64,000 nt of DNA, from positions 8,727,338-8,791,337 of the forward strand of contig OZ024735.1 in assembly GCA_964016875.1 (NCBI GenBank), in the 5' to 3' direction. The notes below the pieces were generated by a model, which ran no database searches, was not told the DNA's origin, and saw only the letters and a program-made list of their open reading frames with translations. Positions 12,501 to 24,855 of the stretch are shown here, one piece after another (positions within the stretch are counted from its first letter, which is position 1; the number at the start of each line of letters is the position of its first letter). This DNA is from Fallopia convolvulus (lineage: Eukaryota > Streptophyta > Magnoliopsida > Caryophyllales > Polygonaceae). Both the position numbers and the translations under genes were made by a program.

Positions 12501-15500
12501 GGATTTGCTAGTTGGGGCCTAAGAAAAACATTTTGTAAAGAAACATTCGACCGTTGAACCGTTTAGGGCATTTTCGGAATGGGTGTTGGTTAGAGGTCAA
12601 ATGGTACGAAGATTTTCGAACGAGAACTTTTGCGAGTTTTTTTCCGTTTTCTGGCTTGGATGGACTAGAATGGGCTTAAGAAAAACCTTTTATAAAGACA
12701 CAATCGGCCGTAAGACCGTTTAGGGCATTTTCGGGAAGGGTCTTGGTTTGAGGCTGAATGGTACGAAGATTTTCGTACCAGAACTTTTGCGAGTTTTTTC
12801 CGTTTTTTTGTCTTGGATGTGCTAGTGGTGCCTAAGAAAAACATTTTGTAAAGACACATTCGACCGTTGAACCGTTTATGGCATTTTCGGAATGGGTGTA
12901 GGTTTGAGGTAAAATGGTACGAAGATTTTCGTAACAGAACTTTTGCGAGTTTTTTTCTGTTTTTTGCTTTGATGGACGAGCATGGGCCTAAGAAAAACCT
13001 TTTTTAAAGACACATTCGATTGTACAACCGTTTAGCGCATTTTCGGGAAGGGTCTTGGTTTGAGGCTGAATGGTACGAAGATTTAATCTTCGTAGCAGAA
13101 CTTTTGCAAGTTTTTTCCATTTTTTTGTCTTGGATGTGCTAGTTGGGGCCTAAGAAAAACATTTTGTAACGACACATTCGACCGTACAACCGTTTAGGGC
13201 ATTTTCGGGAAGTGTCGTGTTTGAGGCTGAATGGTACGAAGATTTTCGAACCTGAACTTTTGCGAGATTTTTCCGTTTTTTTTGTCTTGCATGTGCTAGT
13301 TGGGGCCTAAGAAAAACATTTTGTAACGACACATTCCACCGTTGAACCGGTTAAGGCATTTTCGGAATGGGTGTAGGTTTGAGGTCAAATGGTACGAAGA
13401 TTTTCGCACCAGAACTTTTGCGAGTTTTTTTCCGTTTTCTGGCTTGGATAGACTAGCATGGGCCTAAGAAAAACATTTTGTAAAGACACATTCGACCGTA
13501 CGACCGTTTAGGGCATTTTCGGGAAGGGTCTTGGTTTGAGGTTGAATGGTACGAAGATTTTTGTATCAGAACTTTTGCGAGTTTTTTCCGTCTTTTTGTC
13601 TTGGATGTGCTAGTTGGTGCCTATGAAGAACATTTTGTAAAGACACATTCGACCGTTGAACCGTTTATGGCATTTTCGAAATGGGTGTAGGTTTGAGGTA
13701 AAATGAGATTTTCGTACCAGAACTTTTGCGAGTTTTTTTCTGTTTTTTGCTTGGATAGCATGAGCCTAAGAAAAACCTTTTTCAAAGACACATTCGACCG
13801 TACAACCGTTTAGGGCATTTTCGGGAAGGGTCTTGGTTTAAGGCTGAATGGTACGAAAATCTTCATACCAGAACTTTTGCGAGTTTTTTTCCGTTTTTTT
13901 GTCTTGTTTGTGCTCGTTGGGGCCTAAGAAAAACATTTTGTAAAGACAGATTGGACCGTACAACCGTTTAGGGCATTATCGGGAAGGGTCTTGGTTTGAG
14001 GCTGAATGGTACGAAGATTTTCGTACCTGAAGTTTTGCGAGTTTTTTCCCTTTTTTGGCTTGGATGTGCTAGTTGGGGCCTAAGAAAAACATTTTGTAAT
14101 GACACATTCGACCGTACAACCGTTTAGGGCATTTTCGGGAAGGGTCTTGGTTTGAGGCTGAATTGTACAAAGATTTTCGTACCTGAACTTTTCCGAGTTT
14201 TTTCCGTTTTTTTGTCTTGGATTTGCTAGTTGGGGCCTAAGAAAAACATTTTGTAAAGAAACATTCGACCGTTGAACCGTTTAGGGCATTTTCGGAATGG
14301 GTGTTGGTTAGAGGTCAAATGGTACGAAGATTTTCGAACGAGAACTTTTGCGAGTTTTTTTCCGTTTTCTGGCTTGGATGGACTAGAATGGGCTTAAGAA
14401 AAACCTTTTATAAAGACACAATCGGCCGTAAGACCGTTTAGGGCATTTTCGGGAAGGGTCTTGGTTTGAGGCTGAATGGTACGAAGATTTTCGTACCAGA
14501 ACTTTTGCGAGTTTTTTCCGTTTTTTTGTCTTGGATGTGCTAGTGGTGCCTAAGAAAAACATTTTGTAAAGACACATTCGACCGTTGAACCGTTTATGGC
14601 ATTTTCGGAATGGGTGTAGGTTTGAGGTAAAATGGTACGAAGATTTTCGTAACAGAACTTTTGCGAGTTTTTTTCTGTTTTTTGCTTTGATGGACGAGCA
14701 TGGGCCTAAGAAAAACCTTTTTTAAAGACACATTCGACTGTACAACCGTTTAGGGCATTTTCGGGAAAGGTCTTGGTTTGAGGCTGAATGGTACGAAGAT
14801 TTAATCTTCGTAGCAGAACTTTTGCAAGTTTTTTCCATTTTTTGTCTTGGATGTGCTAGTTGGGGCCTAAGAAAAACATTTTGTAACGACACATTCGACC
14901 GTACAACCGTTTAGGGCATTTTCGGGAAGTGTCGTGTTTGAGGCTGAATGGTACGAAGATTTTCGTACCTGAACTTTTGCGAGATTTTTCCGTTTTTTTT
15001 GTCTTGCATGTGCTAGTTGGGGCCTAAGAAAAACATTTTGTAACGACACATTCCACCGTTGAACCGGTTAAGGCATTTTCGGAATGGGTGTAGGTTTGAG
15101 GTCAAATGGTACGAAGATTTTCGCACCAGAATTTTGCGAGTTTTTTTTCCGTTTTCTGGCTTGGATAGACTAGCATGGGCCTAAGAAAAACATTTTGTAA
15201 AGACACATTCGACCGTACGACCGTTTAGGGCATTTTCGGGAAGGGTCTTGGTTTGAGGTTGAATGGTACGAAGATTTTTGTATCAGAACTTTTGCGAGTT
15301 TTTTCCGTCTTTTTGTCTTGGATGTGCTAGTTGGTGCCTATGAAGAACATTTTGTAAAGACACATTCGACCGTTGAACCGTTTATGGCATTTTCGAAATG
15401 GGTGTAGGTTTGAGGTAAAATGAGATTTTCGTACCAGAACTTTTGCGAGTTTTTTTCTGTTTTTTGCTTGGATAGCATGAGCCTAAGAAAAACCTTTTTC

Positions 15501-18500
15501 AAAGACACATTCGACCGTACAACCGTTTAGGGCATTTTCGGGAAGGGTCTTGGTTTAAGGCTGAATGGTACGAAAATCTTCATACCAGAACTTTTGCGAG
15601 TTTTTTTCCGTTTTTTTGTCTTGGTTGTGCTCGTTGGGGCCTAAGAAAAACATTTTGTAAAGACAGATTCGACCGTACAACCGTTTAGGGCATTATCGGG
15701 AAGGGTCTTGGTTTGAGGCTGAATGGTACGAAGATTTTCGTACCTGAACTTTTGCGAGTTTTTTCCCTTTTTTGGCTTGGATGTGCTAGTTGGGGCCTAA
15801 GAAAAACATTTTGTAATGACACATTCGACCGTACAACCGTTTAGGGCATTTTCGGGAAGGGTCTTGGTTTGAGGCTGAATTGTACAAAGATTTTCGTACC
15901 TGAACTTTTGCGAGTTTTTTCCGTTTTTTTGTCTTGGATTTGCTAGTTGGGGCCTAAGAAAAACATTTTGTAAAGAAACATTCGACCGTTGAACCGTTTA
16001 GGGCATTTTCGGAATGGGTGTTGGTTTGAGGTCAAATGGTACGAAGATTTTCGTACGAGAACTTTTGCGAGTTTTTTTCCGTTTTCTGGCTTGGATGGAC
16101 TAGAATGGGCCTAAGAAAAACCTTTTATAAAGACACATTCGACCGTACGACCGTTTAGGGCATTTTCGGGAAGGGTCTTGGTTTGAGGCTGAATGGTACG
16201 AAGATTTTCGTACCAGAACTTTTGCGAGTTTTTTCCGTTTTTTTGTCTTGGATGTGCTAGTGGTGCCTAAGAAAAACATTTTGTAAAGACACATTCGACC
16301 GTTGAACCGTTTATGGCATTTTCGGAATGGGTGTAGGTTTGAGGTAAAATGGTACGAAGATTTTCGTACATAACTTTTGCGAGTTTTTTTCTGTTTTTTG
16401 CTTGGATGGACGAGCATCGGCCTAAGAAAAACCTTTTTTAAAGACACGTTCGACTGTACAACCGTTTAGGGCATTTTCGGGAAGGGTCTTGGTTTGAGGC
16501 TGAATGGTACGAAGATTTAATCTTCGTAGCAGAACTTTTGCAAGTTTTTTCCGTTTTTTTGTCTTGGTTGTGCTAGTTGGGGCCTAAGAAAAACATGTTG
16601 TAACGACACATTCGACCGTACAACCGTTTAGGACATTTTCGGGAAGTGTCGTGTTTGAGGTTGAATGGTACGAAGATTTTCGTACCTGAACTTTTGCGAG
16701 TTTTATCCGTTTTTTTGTCTTGGATTTGCTAGTTGGGGTCGAAGAATTTTTTTGTAAAGACACATTCGACTGTTGAACCGTTTAGGGCCTTTTCAGAATG
16801 GGTGTAGGTTTGAGGTCAAATGGTACGAAGATTTTTGTACGAGAACTTTTGCGAGGTTTTTTCCGTTTTTTGGCTTGGATTTGCTAGTTGGGGCCTAAGA
16901 AAAACATTTTGTAAAGAAACATTCGACCGTTGAACCGTTTAGGGCATTTTCGGAATGGGTGTTGGTTTGAGGTCAAATGGTACGAAGATTTTCGTACGAG
17001 AACTTTTGCGAGTTTTTTTCCGTTTTCTGGCTTGGATGGACTAGAATGGGCCTAAGAAAAACCTTTTATAAAGACACATTCGACCGTACGACCGTTTAGG
17101 GCATTTTCGGGAAGGGTCTTGGTTTGAGGCTGAATGGTACGAAGATTTTCGTACCAGAACTTTTGCGAGTTTTTTCCGTTTTTTTGTCTTGGATGTGCTA
17201 GTGGTGCCTAAGAAAAACATTTTGTAAAGACACATTCGACCGTTGAACCGTTTATGGCATTTTCGGAATGGGTGTAGGTTTGAGGTAAAATGGTACGAAG
17301 ATTTTCGTAACAGAACTTTTGCGAGTTTTTTTCTGTTTTTTGCTTATATGGACGAGCATGGGCCTAAGAAAAACCTTTTTTAAATACACATTCGACTGTA
17401 CAACCGTTTAGGGCATTTTCGGGAAGGGTCTTGGTTTGAGGCTGAATGGTACGAAGATTTAATCTTCGTAGCAGAACTTTTGCAAGTTTTTTCCATTTTT
17501 TTGTCTTGGATGTGCTAGTTGGGGCCTAAGAAAAACATTTTGTAACGACACATTCGACCGTACAACCGTTTAGGGCATTTTCGGGAAGTGTCGTGTTTGA
17601 GGCTGAATGGTACGAAGATTTTCGTACCTGAACTTTTGCGAGATTTTTCCGTTTTTTTTGTCTTGCATGTGCTAGTTGGGGCCTAAGAAAAACATTTTGT
17701 AACGACACATTCCACCGTTGAACCGGTTAAGGCATTTTCGGAATGGGTGTAGGTTTGAGGTCAAATGGTACGAAGATTTTCGCACCAGAATTTTGCGAGT
17801 TTTTTTTCCGTTTTCTGGCTTGGATAGACTAGCATGGGCCTAAGAAAAACATTTTGTAAAGACACATTCGACCGTACGACCGTTTAGGGCATTTTCGGGA
17901 AGGGTCTTGGTTTGAGGTTGAATGGTACGAAGATTTTTGTATCAGAACTTTTGCGAGTTTTTTCCGTCTTTTTGTCTTGGATGTGCTAGTTGGTGCCTAT
18001 GAAGAACATTTTGTAAAGACACATTCGACCGTTGAACCGTTTATGGCATTTTCGAAATGGGTGTAGGTTTGAGGTAAAATGAGATTTTCGTACCAGAACT
18101 TTTGCGAGTTTTTTTCTGTTTTTTGCTTGGATAGCATGAGCCTAAGAAAAACCTTTTTCAAAGACACATTCGACCGTACAACCGTTTAGGGCATTTTCGG
18201 GAAGGGTCTTGGTTTAAGGCTGAATGGTACGAAAATCTTCATACCAGAACTTTTGCGAGTTTTTTTCCGTTTTTTTGTCTTGGTTGTGCTCGTTGGGGCC
18301 TAAGAAAAACATTTTGTAAAGACAGATTCGACCGTACAACCGTTTAGGGCATTATCGGGAAGGGTCTTGGTTTGAGGCTGAATGGTACGAAGATTTTCGT
18401 ACCTGAACTTTTGCGAGTTTTTTCCCTTTTTTGGCTTGGATGTGCTAGTTGGGGCCTAAGAAAAACATTTTGTAATGACACATTCGACCGTACAACCGTT

Positions 18501-21500
18501 TAGGGCATTTTCGGGAAGGGTCTTGGTTTGAGGCTGAATTGTACAAAGATTTTCGTACCTGAACTTTTGCGAGTTTTTTCCGTTTTTTTGTCTTGGATTT
18601 GCTAGTTGGGGCCTAAGAAAAACATTTTGTAAAGAAACATTCGACCGTTGAACCGTTTAGGGCATTTTCGGAATGGGTGTTGGTTTGAGGTCAAATGGTA
18701 CGAAGATTTTCGTACGAGAACTTTTGCGAGTTTTTTTCCGTTTTCTGGCTTGGATGGACTAGAATGGGCCTAAGAAAAACCTTTTATAAAGACACATTCG
18801 ACCGTACGACCGTTTAGGGCATTTTCGGGAAGGGTCTTGGTTTGAGGCTGAATGGTACGAAGATTTTCGTACCAGAACTTTTGCGAGTTTTTTCCGTTTT
18901 TTTGTCTTGGATGTGCTAGTGGTGCCTAAGAAAAACATTTTGTAAAGACACATTCGACCGTTGAACCGTTTATGGCATTTTCGGAATGGGTGTAGGTTTG
19001 AGGTAAAATGGTACGAAGATTTTCGTACATAACTTTTGCGAGTTTTTTTCTGTTTTTTGCTTGGATGGACGAGCATCGGCCTAAGAAAAACCTTTTTTAA
19101 AGACACGTTCGACTGTACAACCGTTTAGGGCATTTTCGGGAAGGGTCTTGGTTTGAGGCTGAATGGTACGAAGATTTAATCTTCGTAGCAGAACTTTTGC
19201 AAGTTTTTTCCGTTTTTTTGTCTTGGTTGTGCTAGTTGGGGCCTAAGAAAAACATGTTGTAACGACACATTCGACCGTACAACCGTTTAGGACATTTTCG
19301 GGAAGTGTCGTGTTTGAGGTTGAATGGTACGAAGATTTTCGTACCTGAACTTTTGCGAGTTTTATCCGTTTTTTTGTCTTGGATTTGCTAGTTGGGGTCG
19401 AAGAATTTTTTTGTAAAGACACATTCGACTGTTGAACCGTTTAGGGCCTTTTCAGAATGGGTGTAGGTTTGAGGTCAAATGGTACGAAGATTTTTGTACG
19501 AGAACTTTTGCGAGGTTTTTTCCGTTTTTTGGCTTGGATTTGCTAGTTGGGGCCTAAGAAAAACATTTTGTAAAGAAACATTCGACCGTTGAACCGTTTA
19601 GGGCATTTTCGGAATGGGTGTTGGTTTGAGGTCAAATGGTACGAAGATTTTCGTACGAGAACTTTTGCGAGTTTTTTTCCGTTTTCTGGCTTGGATGGAC
19701 TAGAATGGGCCTAAGAAAAACCTTTTATAAAGACACATTCGACCGTACGACCGTTTAGGGCATTTTCGGGAAGGGTCTTGGTTTGAGGCTGAATGGTACG
19801 AAGATTTTCGTACCAGAACTTTTGCGAGTTTTTTCCGTTTTTTTGTCTTGGATGTGCTAGTGGTGCCTAAGAAAAACATTTTGTAAAGACACATTCGACC
19901 GTTGAACCGTTTATGGCATTTTCGGAATGGGTGTAGGTTTGAGGTAAAATGGTACGAAGATTTTCGTAACAGAACTTTTGCGAGTTTTTTTCTGTTTTTT
20001 GCTTATATGGACGAGCATGGGCCTAAGAAAAACCTTTTTTAAAGACACATTCGACTGTACAACCGTTTAGGGCATTTTCGGGAAGGGTCTTGGTTTGAGG
20101 CTGAATGGTACGAAGATTTAATCTTCGTAGCAGAACTTTTGCAAGTTTTTTCCATTTTTTTGTCTTGGATGTGCTAGTTGGGGCCTAAGAAAAACATTTT
20201 GTAACGACACATTCGACCGTACAACCGTTTAGGGCATTTTCGGGAAGTGTCGTGTTTGAGGCTGAATGGTACGAAGATTTTCGTACCTGAACTTTTGCGA
20301 GATTTTTCCGTTTTTTTTGTCTTGCATGTGCTAGTTGGGGCCTAAGAAAAACATTTTGTAACGACACATTCCACCGTTGAACCGGTTAAGGCATTTTCGG
20401 AATGGGTGTAGGTTTGAGGTCAAATGGTACGAAGATTTTCGCACCAGAATTTTGCGAGTTTTTTTTCCGTTTTCTGGCTTGGATAGACTAGCATGGGCCT
20501 AAGAAAAACATTTTGTAAAGACACATTCGACCGTACTACCGTTTAGGGCATTTTCGGGAAGGGTCTTGGTTTGAGGTTGAATGGTACGAAGATTTTTGTA
20601 TCAGAACTTTTGCGAGTTTTTTCCGTCTTTTTGTCTTGGATGTGCTAGTTGGTGCCTATGAAGAACATTTTGTAAAGACACATTCGACCGTTGAACCGTT
20701 TATGGCATTTTCGAAATGGGTGTAGGTTTGAGGTAAAATGAGATTTTCGTACCAGAACTTTTGCGAGTTTTTTTCAGGTTTTTTGCTTGGATAGCATGAG
20801 CCTAAGAAAAACCTTTTTCAAAGACACATTCGACCGTACAACCGTTTAGGGCATTTTCGGGAAGGGTCTTGGTTTAAGGCTGAATGGTACGAAAATCTTC
20901 GTACAAGAACTTTTGCGAGTTTTTTCCGTTTTTTTGTCTTGGATGTGCTAGTTGGGGCCTAAGAAAAACATTTTGTAAATACACATTCCACCGTACAACC
21001 GTTTAGGGCATTATCGGGAAGGGTCTTGGTTTGAGGCTGAATGGTACGAAGATTTTCGTACCTGAACTTTTGCGAGTTTTTTCCGTTTTTTGGCTTGGAT
21101 GTGCTAGTTGGGGCCTAAGAAAAACATTTTGTAAAGACACATTCGACCGTACAACCGTTTAGGGCATTTTCGGGAAGGGTCTTTGTTTGAGGCTGAATTG
21201 TACGAAGATTTTCGTACCTGAACTTTTGCGAGTTTTTTCCGTTTTTTTGTCTTGGATTTGCTAGTTGGGGCCTAAGAAAAACATTTTGTAAAGAAACATT
21301 CGACCGTTGAACCGTTTAGGGCATTTTCGGAATGGGTGTTGGTTTGAGGTCAAATGGTACGAAGATTTTCGTACGAGAACTTTTGCGAGTTTTTTTCCGT
21401 TTCCTGGCTTGGATGGACTAGAATGGGCCTAAGAAAAACCTTTTATAAAGACACATTCGACCGTACGACCGTTTAGGGCATTTTCGGGAAGGGTCTTGGT

Positions 21501-22195
21501 TTGAGGCTGAATGGTACGAAGATTTTCGTACCAGAACTTTTGCGAGTTTTTTCCGTTTTTTTGTCTTGGATGTGCTAGTGGTGCCTAAGAAAAACATTTT
21601 GTAAAGACACATTCGACCGTTGAACCGTTTATGGCATTTTCGGAATGGGTGTAGGTTTGAGGTAAAATGGTACGAAGATTTTCGTACATAACTTTTGCGA
21701 GTTTTTTTCTGTTTTTTGCTTGGATGGACGAGCATCGGCCTAAGAAAAACCTTTTTTAACGACACGTTCGACTGTACAACCGTTTAGGGCATTTTCGGGA
21801 AGGGTCTTGGTTTGAGGCTGAATGGTACGAAGATTTAATCTTCGTAGCAGAACTTTTGCAAGTTTTTTCCGTTTTTTTGTCTTGGTTGTGCTAGTTGGGG
21901 CCTAAGAAAAACATGTTGTAACGACACATTCGACCGTACAACCGTTTAGGACATTTTCGGGAAGTGTCGTGTTTGAGGTTGAATGGTACGAAGATTTTCG
22001 TACCTGAACTTTTGCGAGTTTTATCCGTTTTTTTGTCTTGGATTTGCTAGTTGGGGTCGAAGAATTTTTTTGTAAAGACACATTCGACTGTTGAACCGTT
22101 TAGGGCCTTTTCAGAATGGGTGTAGGTTTGAGGTCAAATGGTACGAAGATTTTTGTACGAGAACTTTTGCGAGGTTTTTTCCGTTTTTTGGCTTG
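12501..22195. repeat. Modular HOR: 11-mer (1,718 bp) and 6-mer (941 bp) blocks
   Basis: The landmark GGATTTGCTAG followed by a monomer with GTAAAGAAACATTCG falls at 12501, 14219, 15936, 16877, 18595, 19536 and 21254. Spacings are 1718, 1717, 941, 1718, 941 and 1718 bp, and the last block ends at 22195 after another 941 bp. The order is 11-mer, 11-mer, 6-mer, 11-mer, 6-mer, 11-mer, 6-mer. An 11-mer plus a 6-mer makes the 2,659-bp 17-mer seen from 14.2 to 22.2 kb. A shared deletion that leaves AAAATGAGATTTTCG (near 13703, 15419, 18078 and 20737) marks the 11-mer. Confidence 0.92.
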
Positions 22196-22513
22196 GATGT
22201 GCTAGTTGGGGCCTAAGAAAAACATTTTGTAAAGACACATTCGACCGTACAACCGTTTAGGGCATTTTCGGGAAGGGTCTTGGTTTGAGGCTGAATGGTA
22301 CGAAGATTTTCGTACCTGAACTTTTGCGAGTTTTTTTCTGTTTTTTGCATTGATGGACTAGCATGGGCCTAAGAAAAACTTTTTTCAAAGACACATTCGA
22401 CCGTACAACCGTTTAGGGCATTTTCGGGAAGGGTCTTGGTTTAAGGCTGAATGGTACGAAAATCTTCGTACCAGAACTCTTGCGAGTTTTTTCCGTTTTT
22501 TTGTCTTGGATGT
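22196..22513. repeat. Two satellite monomers before the LINE insertion
   Basis: Two ordinary class A monomers link the last 6-mer module to the LINE insertion point. They show no HOR relationship to the block immediately before them. The second ends in the sequence that is duplicated on the far side of the LINE. Confidence 0.85.
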
Positions 22514-22530
22514 GCTAGTTGGGGCCTAAG
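22514..22530 (+). repeat. Target-site duplication, left copy (LINE)
   Basis: The 17-bp sequence GCTAGTTGGGGCCTAAG ends where foreign DNA starts and is repeated exactly at 23220-23236. It is ordinary satellite sequence, so the true duplication could be shorter, but satellite phase resumes as expected for a target-primed LINE insertion. Confidence 0.75.
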
Positions 22531-22780
22531 GGAGTGGGTGGATTGGATTACCAATTCCCCGGGGCGGAGGAGTGCACCTTTCAAGGTTAAGTTGATTGCT
22601 TTCCTTGGACTAGTTTACCACACTTGGGCCCTCAGAAACAAGGTGGTTTTTGAAAGAGAGGAACCGAAGGTTGACAAATGCGTGGAAGTGATTATATTCT
22701 AATGCAAGCTACGCATGATGGTCGAATGCAATTTTGTGGGGAAGAGGGTTGAAGCGCTAAGGAGAAGACTTGGCATTTGA
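22531..22780 (+). pseudogene. LINE ORF2 C-terminal remnant
   Basis: The plus-strand frame reads VDWITNSPGRRSAPFK, then a hydrophobic stretch with YHTWALRNKVVFE, then VDKCVEVIIF and an in-frame TAA at 22700-22702. The same frame stays open past that stop for 25 more codons (beginning CKLRMMVECNF) to TGA at 22778-22780. The W-x(2)-RN-x(2)-F pattern is typical of the region after the reverse transcriptase zinc-binding domain in plant L1 ORF2. Only this tail remains; the endonuclease and reverse transcriptase are absent. The TAA is probably a point mutation in an originally longer reading frame. The open frame upstream of 22531 is satellite and not part of the gene. Non-functional. Confidence 0.72.
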
Positions 22781-23219
22781 GGTACGTGGTGACTTGACTT
22801 TGACCTAGGGGGTGGTTCTATGAGTTAGCGCTTTTTCTTCTCTCCTCCTCTTTGTTTTGTTGATGTGGGCTGGTTTTTGCCTTATCCCACTTGTTTAGTG
22901 GATGATTGTGATGCTTTCTTGTGTGCTTTGTGGTGTTGGAGCACACCTTGTTTGGTTGTTGCTTGGGTTCTAGACCCGTTTTGTTAGAACCATGGTGGAG
23001 CCGTGCTTTTGCTCGGGTTTTGGAGTATATAGACAGCTTGTCTATAGTTTTTTGGTAGATGGTAGGGTCTTAGACCCGGTTTTGTTAGGCCCGCAGGGCA
23101 TGTTTTGCCGGATATGCTTATCCGTGGCTTGGGATGTAGTTTTTCACCTTGACTCTTTTTGGTCAAGTGTACTATGTACATTCTCCTCCTTCTTTCTATA
23201 TATATTTACCACGTTTCGA
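22781..23219 (+). other. LINE 3' untranslated-like region
   Basis: This stretch follows the ORF2 remnant and matches neither the satellite nor the LTR element. It is T- and G-rich with a pyrimidine stretch near 22835-22850. It contains two related segments, TTCTAGACCCGTTTTGTTAG near 22969 and TCTTAGACCCGGTTTTGTTAG near 23068, suggesting a short internal duplication. It ends in an AT-rich TATATATATTTACC stretch. Open frames here look spurious. No gene is supported. Confidence 0.65.
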
Positions 23220-24855
23220 GCTAGTTGGGGCCTAAGAAAAACATTTTGTAAAGACACATTCCACCGTACAGACAATATTGGGAAGGGTCTTGGTTTGAGG
23301 CTGAATGGTACGAAGATTTTCGTACCTGAACTTTTGCGAGTTTTTTCCGTTTTTTGGCTTAGATGTGCTAGTTGGGGCCTAAGAAAAACATTTTGTAAAG
23401 ACACATTCGACCGTACAACCGTTTAGGGCATTTTCGGGAAGGGTCTTTGTTTGAGGATGAATGGTACGAAGATTTTCGTACCTGAACTTTTGCGAGTTTT
23501 TTCCGTTTTTTTGTCTTGGATTTGCTAGTTGGGCCCTAAGAAAAACATTTTGTAAAGAAACATTCGACCGTTGAACCGTTTAGGGCATTTTAGGAATGGG
23601 TGTAGGTTTGAGGTCAAATGGTACGAAGATTTTCGTACGAGAACTTTTGCGAGTTTTTTTCCGTTTTCTGGCTTGGATGGAGTAGAATGGGCCTAAGAAA
23701 AACCTTTTATAAAGACACATTCGACCGTACGACCGTTTAGGGCATTTTCGGGAAGGGTCTTGGTTTGAGGCTGAATGGTACGAAGATTTTCGTACCAGAA
23801 CTTTTGCGAGTTCTTCCGTTTTTTGTCTTGGATGTGCTAGTGGTGCCTAAGAAAAACATTTTGTAAAGACACATTCGACCGTTGAACCGTTTTTGGCATT
23901 TTCAGAATGGGTGTAGGTTTGAGGTAAAATGGTACGAAGATTTTCGTACCAGAACTTTTGCGAGTTTTTTTTCTGTTTTTTGTCTTGGATGTGCTATTGG
24001 GGCTGAATGATACGAAGATTTTCGTACCTGAACTTTTACGAGTTTTTTCCATTTTTTGTCTTCGATTTGCTAGTTGGGGCCTAAGAAAAATATTTTGTAA
24101 AGAAACATTCGACCGTTGAAACGTTTAGGGCATTTTCGGAATGGGTGTAGGTTTGAGGTCAAATGGTACGAAGATTTTCGTACTTGAACTTTTGCGAGTT
24201 TTTTTCCATTTTCTGGCTTGGATGGACTAGAATGGGCCTAAGAAAAACCTTTTATAAAGACACATTCGACCGTACGACCGTTTAGGGCATTTTCGGGAAG
24301 GGTCTTGGTTTGAGGCTGAATGGTACGAAGATTTTTGTACTTGAACTTTTGCGAGTTTTTCCGTTTTTTTGTCTTGGATGTGCTAGTGGTGCCTAAGAAA
24401 AACATTTTGTAAAGACACATTCGACCGTTGAACCGTTTTTGGCATTTTCGGAATGGGTGTAGGTTTGAGGTAAAATGGTACGAAGATTTTCGTACCAGAA
24501 CTTTTGCGAGTTTTTTTCTGTTTTTGCTTGGATGGACTAGCATGGGCCTAAGAAAAACCTTTTTTAAAGACACATTCGACTGTACAACCGTACAACCGTT
24601 TAGGGCATTTTCGGGAAGGGTCTTGGTTTGAGGATGAATGGTACAAAGATTTTCGTACCAGAACTTTTGCGAGTTTTTTTGTGTTTTTTGGCTTGGACAG
24701 ACTAGCATGGGCCTAAGAAAAACCATTGTAAAGACACATTCGACCGTACAATCGTTTAGGGCATTTTCAGGAAGGGTCTTGGTTTGAGACTGAATGGTAC
24801 GAAGATTTTCGTACTTGAACTTTTGCGAGTTTTTTCCGTTTTTTTGTCTTGGATT
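23220..24855. repeat. Satellite segment between the LINE and the LTR element
   Basis: About ten to eleven monomers, beginning with the right copy of the LINE target duplication (23220-23236, GCTAGTTGGGGCCTAAG). One monomer near 23995 is shortened: GTGCTATTGGGG joins directly to CTGAATGATACG, removing about half a unit. Near 24579 a doubled GTACAACCG is present. The stretch with GGGCCCTAAG and TTTTAGGAATGGG (23530-23620) recurs near 44430-44520 on the other side of the LTR element. Confidence 0.9.
24851..24855 (-). repeat. Target-site duplication GGATT, left copy
   Basis: GGATT directly before the left LTR is repeated directly after the right LTR at 33702-33706. Five base pairs is the normal duplication size for Ty3/gypsy elements. 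Joining the flanks restores a normal satellite monomer (CTTGGATTTGCTAG). Confidence 0.95.

Larger units (their letters stand above)
1..22513. repeat. Left satellite array, about 157-bp monomers
   Basis: Continuous head-to-tail array of a monomer of about 157 bp (range about 150-165). A hand-counted representative monomer is 157 bp with 67 G+C (43%). Landmarks in order: GGGCCTAAGAAAAAC; AAAGACACATTCGACCG; GTTTAGGGCATTTTC; GAATGGTACGAAG followed by ATTTTCGTAC (a dyad); GAACTTTTGCGAG; two T-tracts separated by CCG; then CTTGGAT. Class A monomers have GTACAACCG and GGGAAGGGTCTTGG; class B monomers have GTTGAACCG and GGAATGGGTGTAGG. All copies share one orientation. The length is close to a nucleosome repeat, as in many plant centromeric satellites. 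No host gene lies inside. The family name is not recognised. Confidence 0.97.
22531..23219 (+). mobile_element. 5'-truncated L1-like LINE insertion (689 bp)
   Basis: Non-satellite DNA flanked by 17-bp direct repeats. It begins inside a coding remnant resembling the C-terminal end of a plant L1 ORF2 and continues as a 3' UTR-like stretch ending TTTCTATATATATTTACC plus ten more bases. Plant L1 insertions are commonly truncated at the 5' end, which fits. No poly(A) tail is seen at the 3' junction, which is unusual for L1; the tail may have been lost, or the 3' end may follow another rule. Identification rests on the YHTWALRNKVVFE segment, not on a database match. Confidence 0.78.

Noticed and set aside
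1..22513. CRISPR-like array
   Set aside because: The units are contiguous near-identical 157-bp monomers without unique spacers, in a plant-type sequence with plant retroelements.
22992..23426. 144-codon plus-strand frame across the LINE and satellite
   Set aside because: It crosses the LINE/satellite junction, is low in complexity, and has no recognisable domain.
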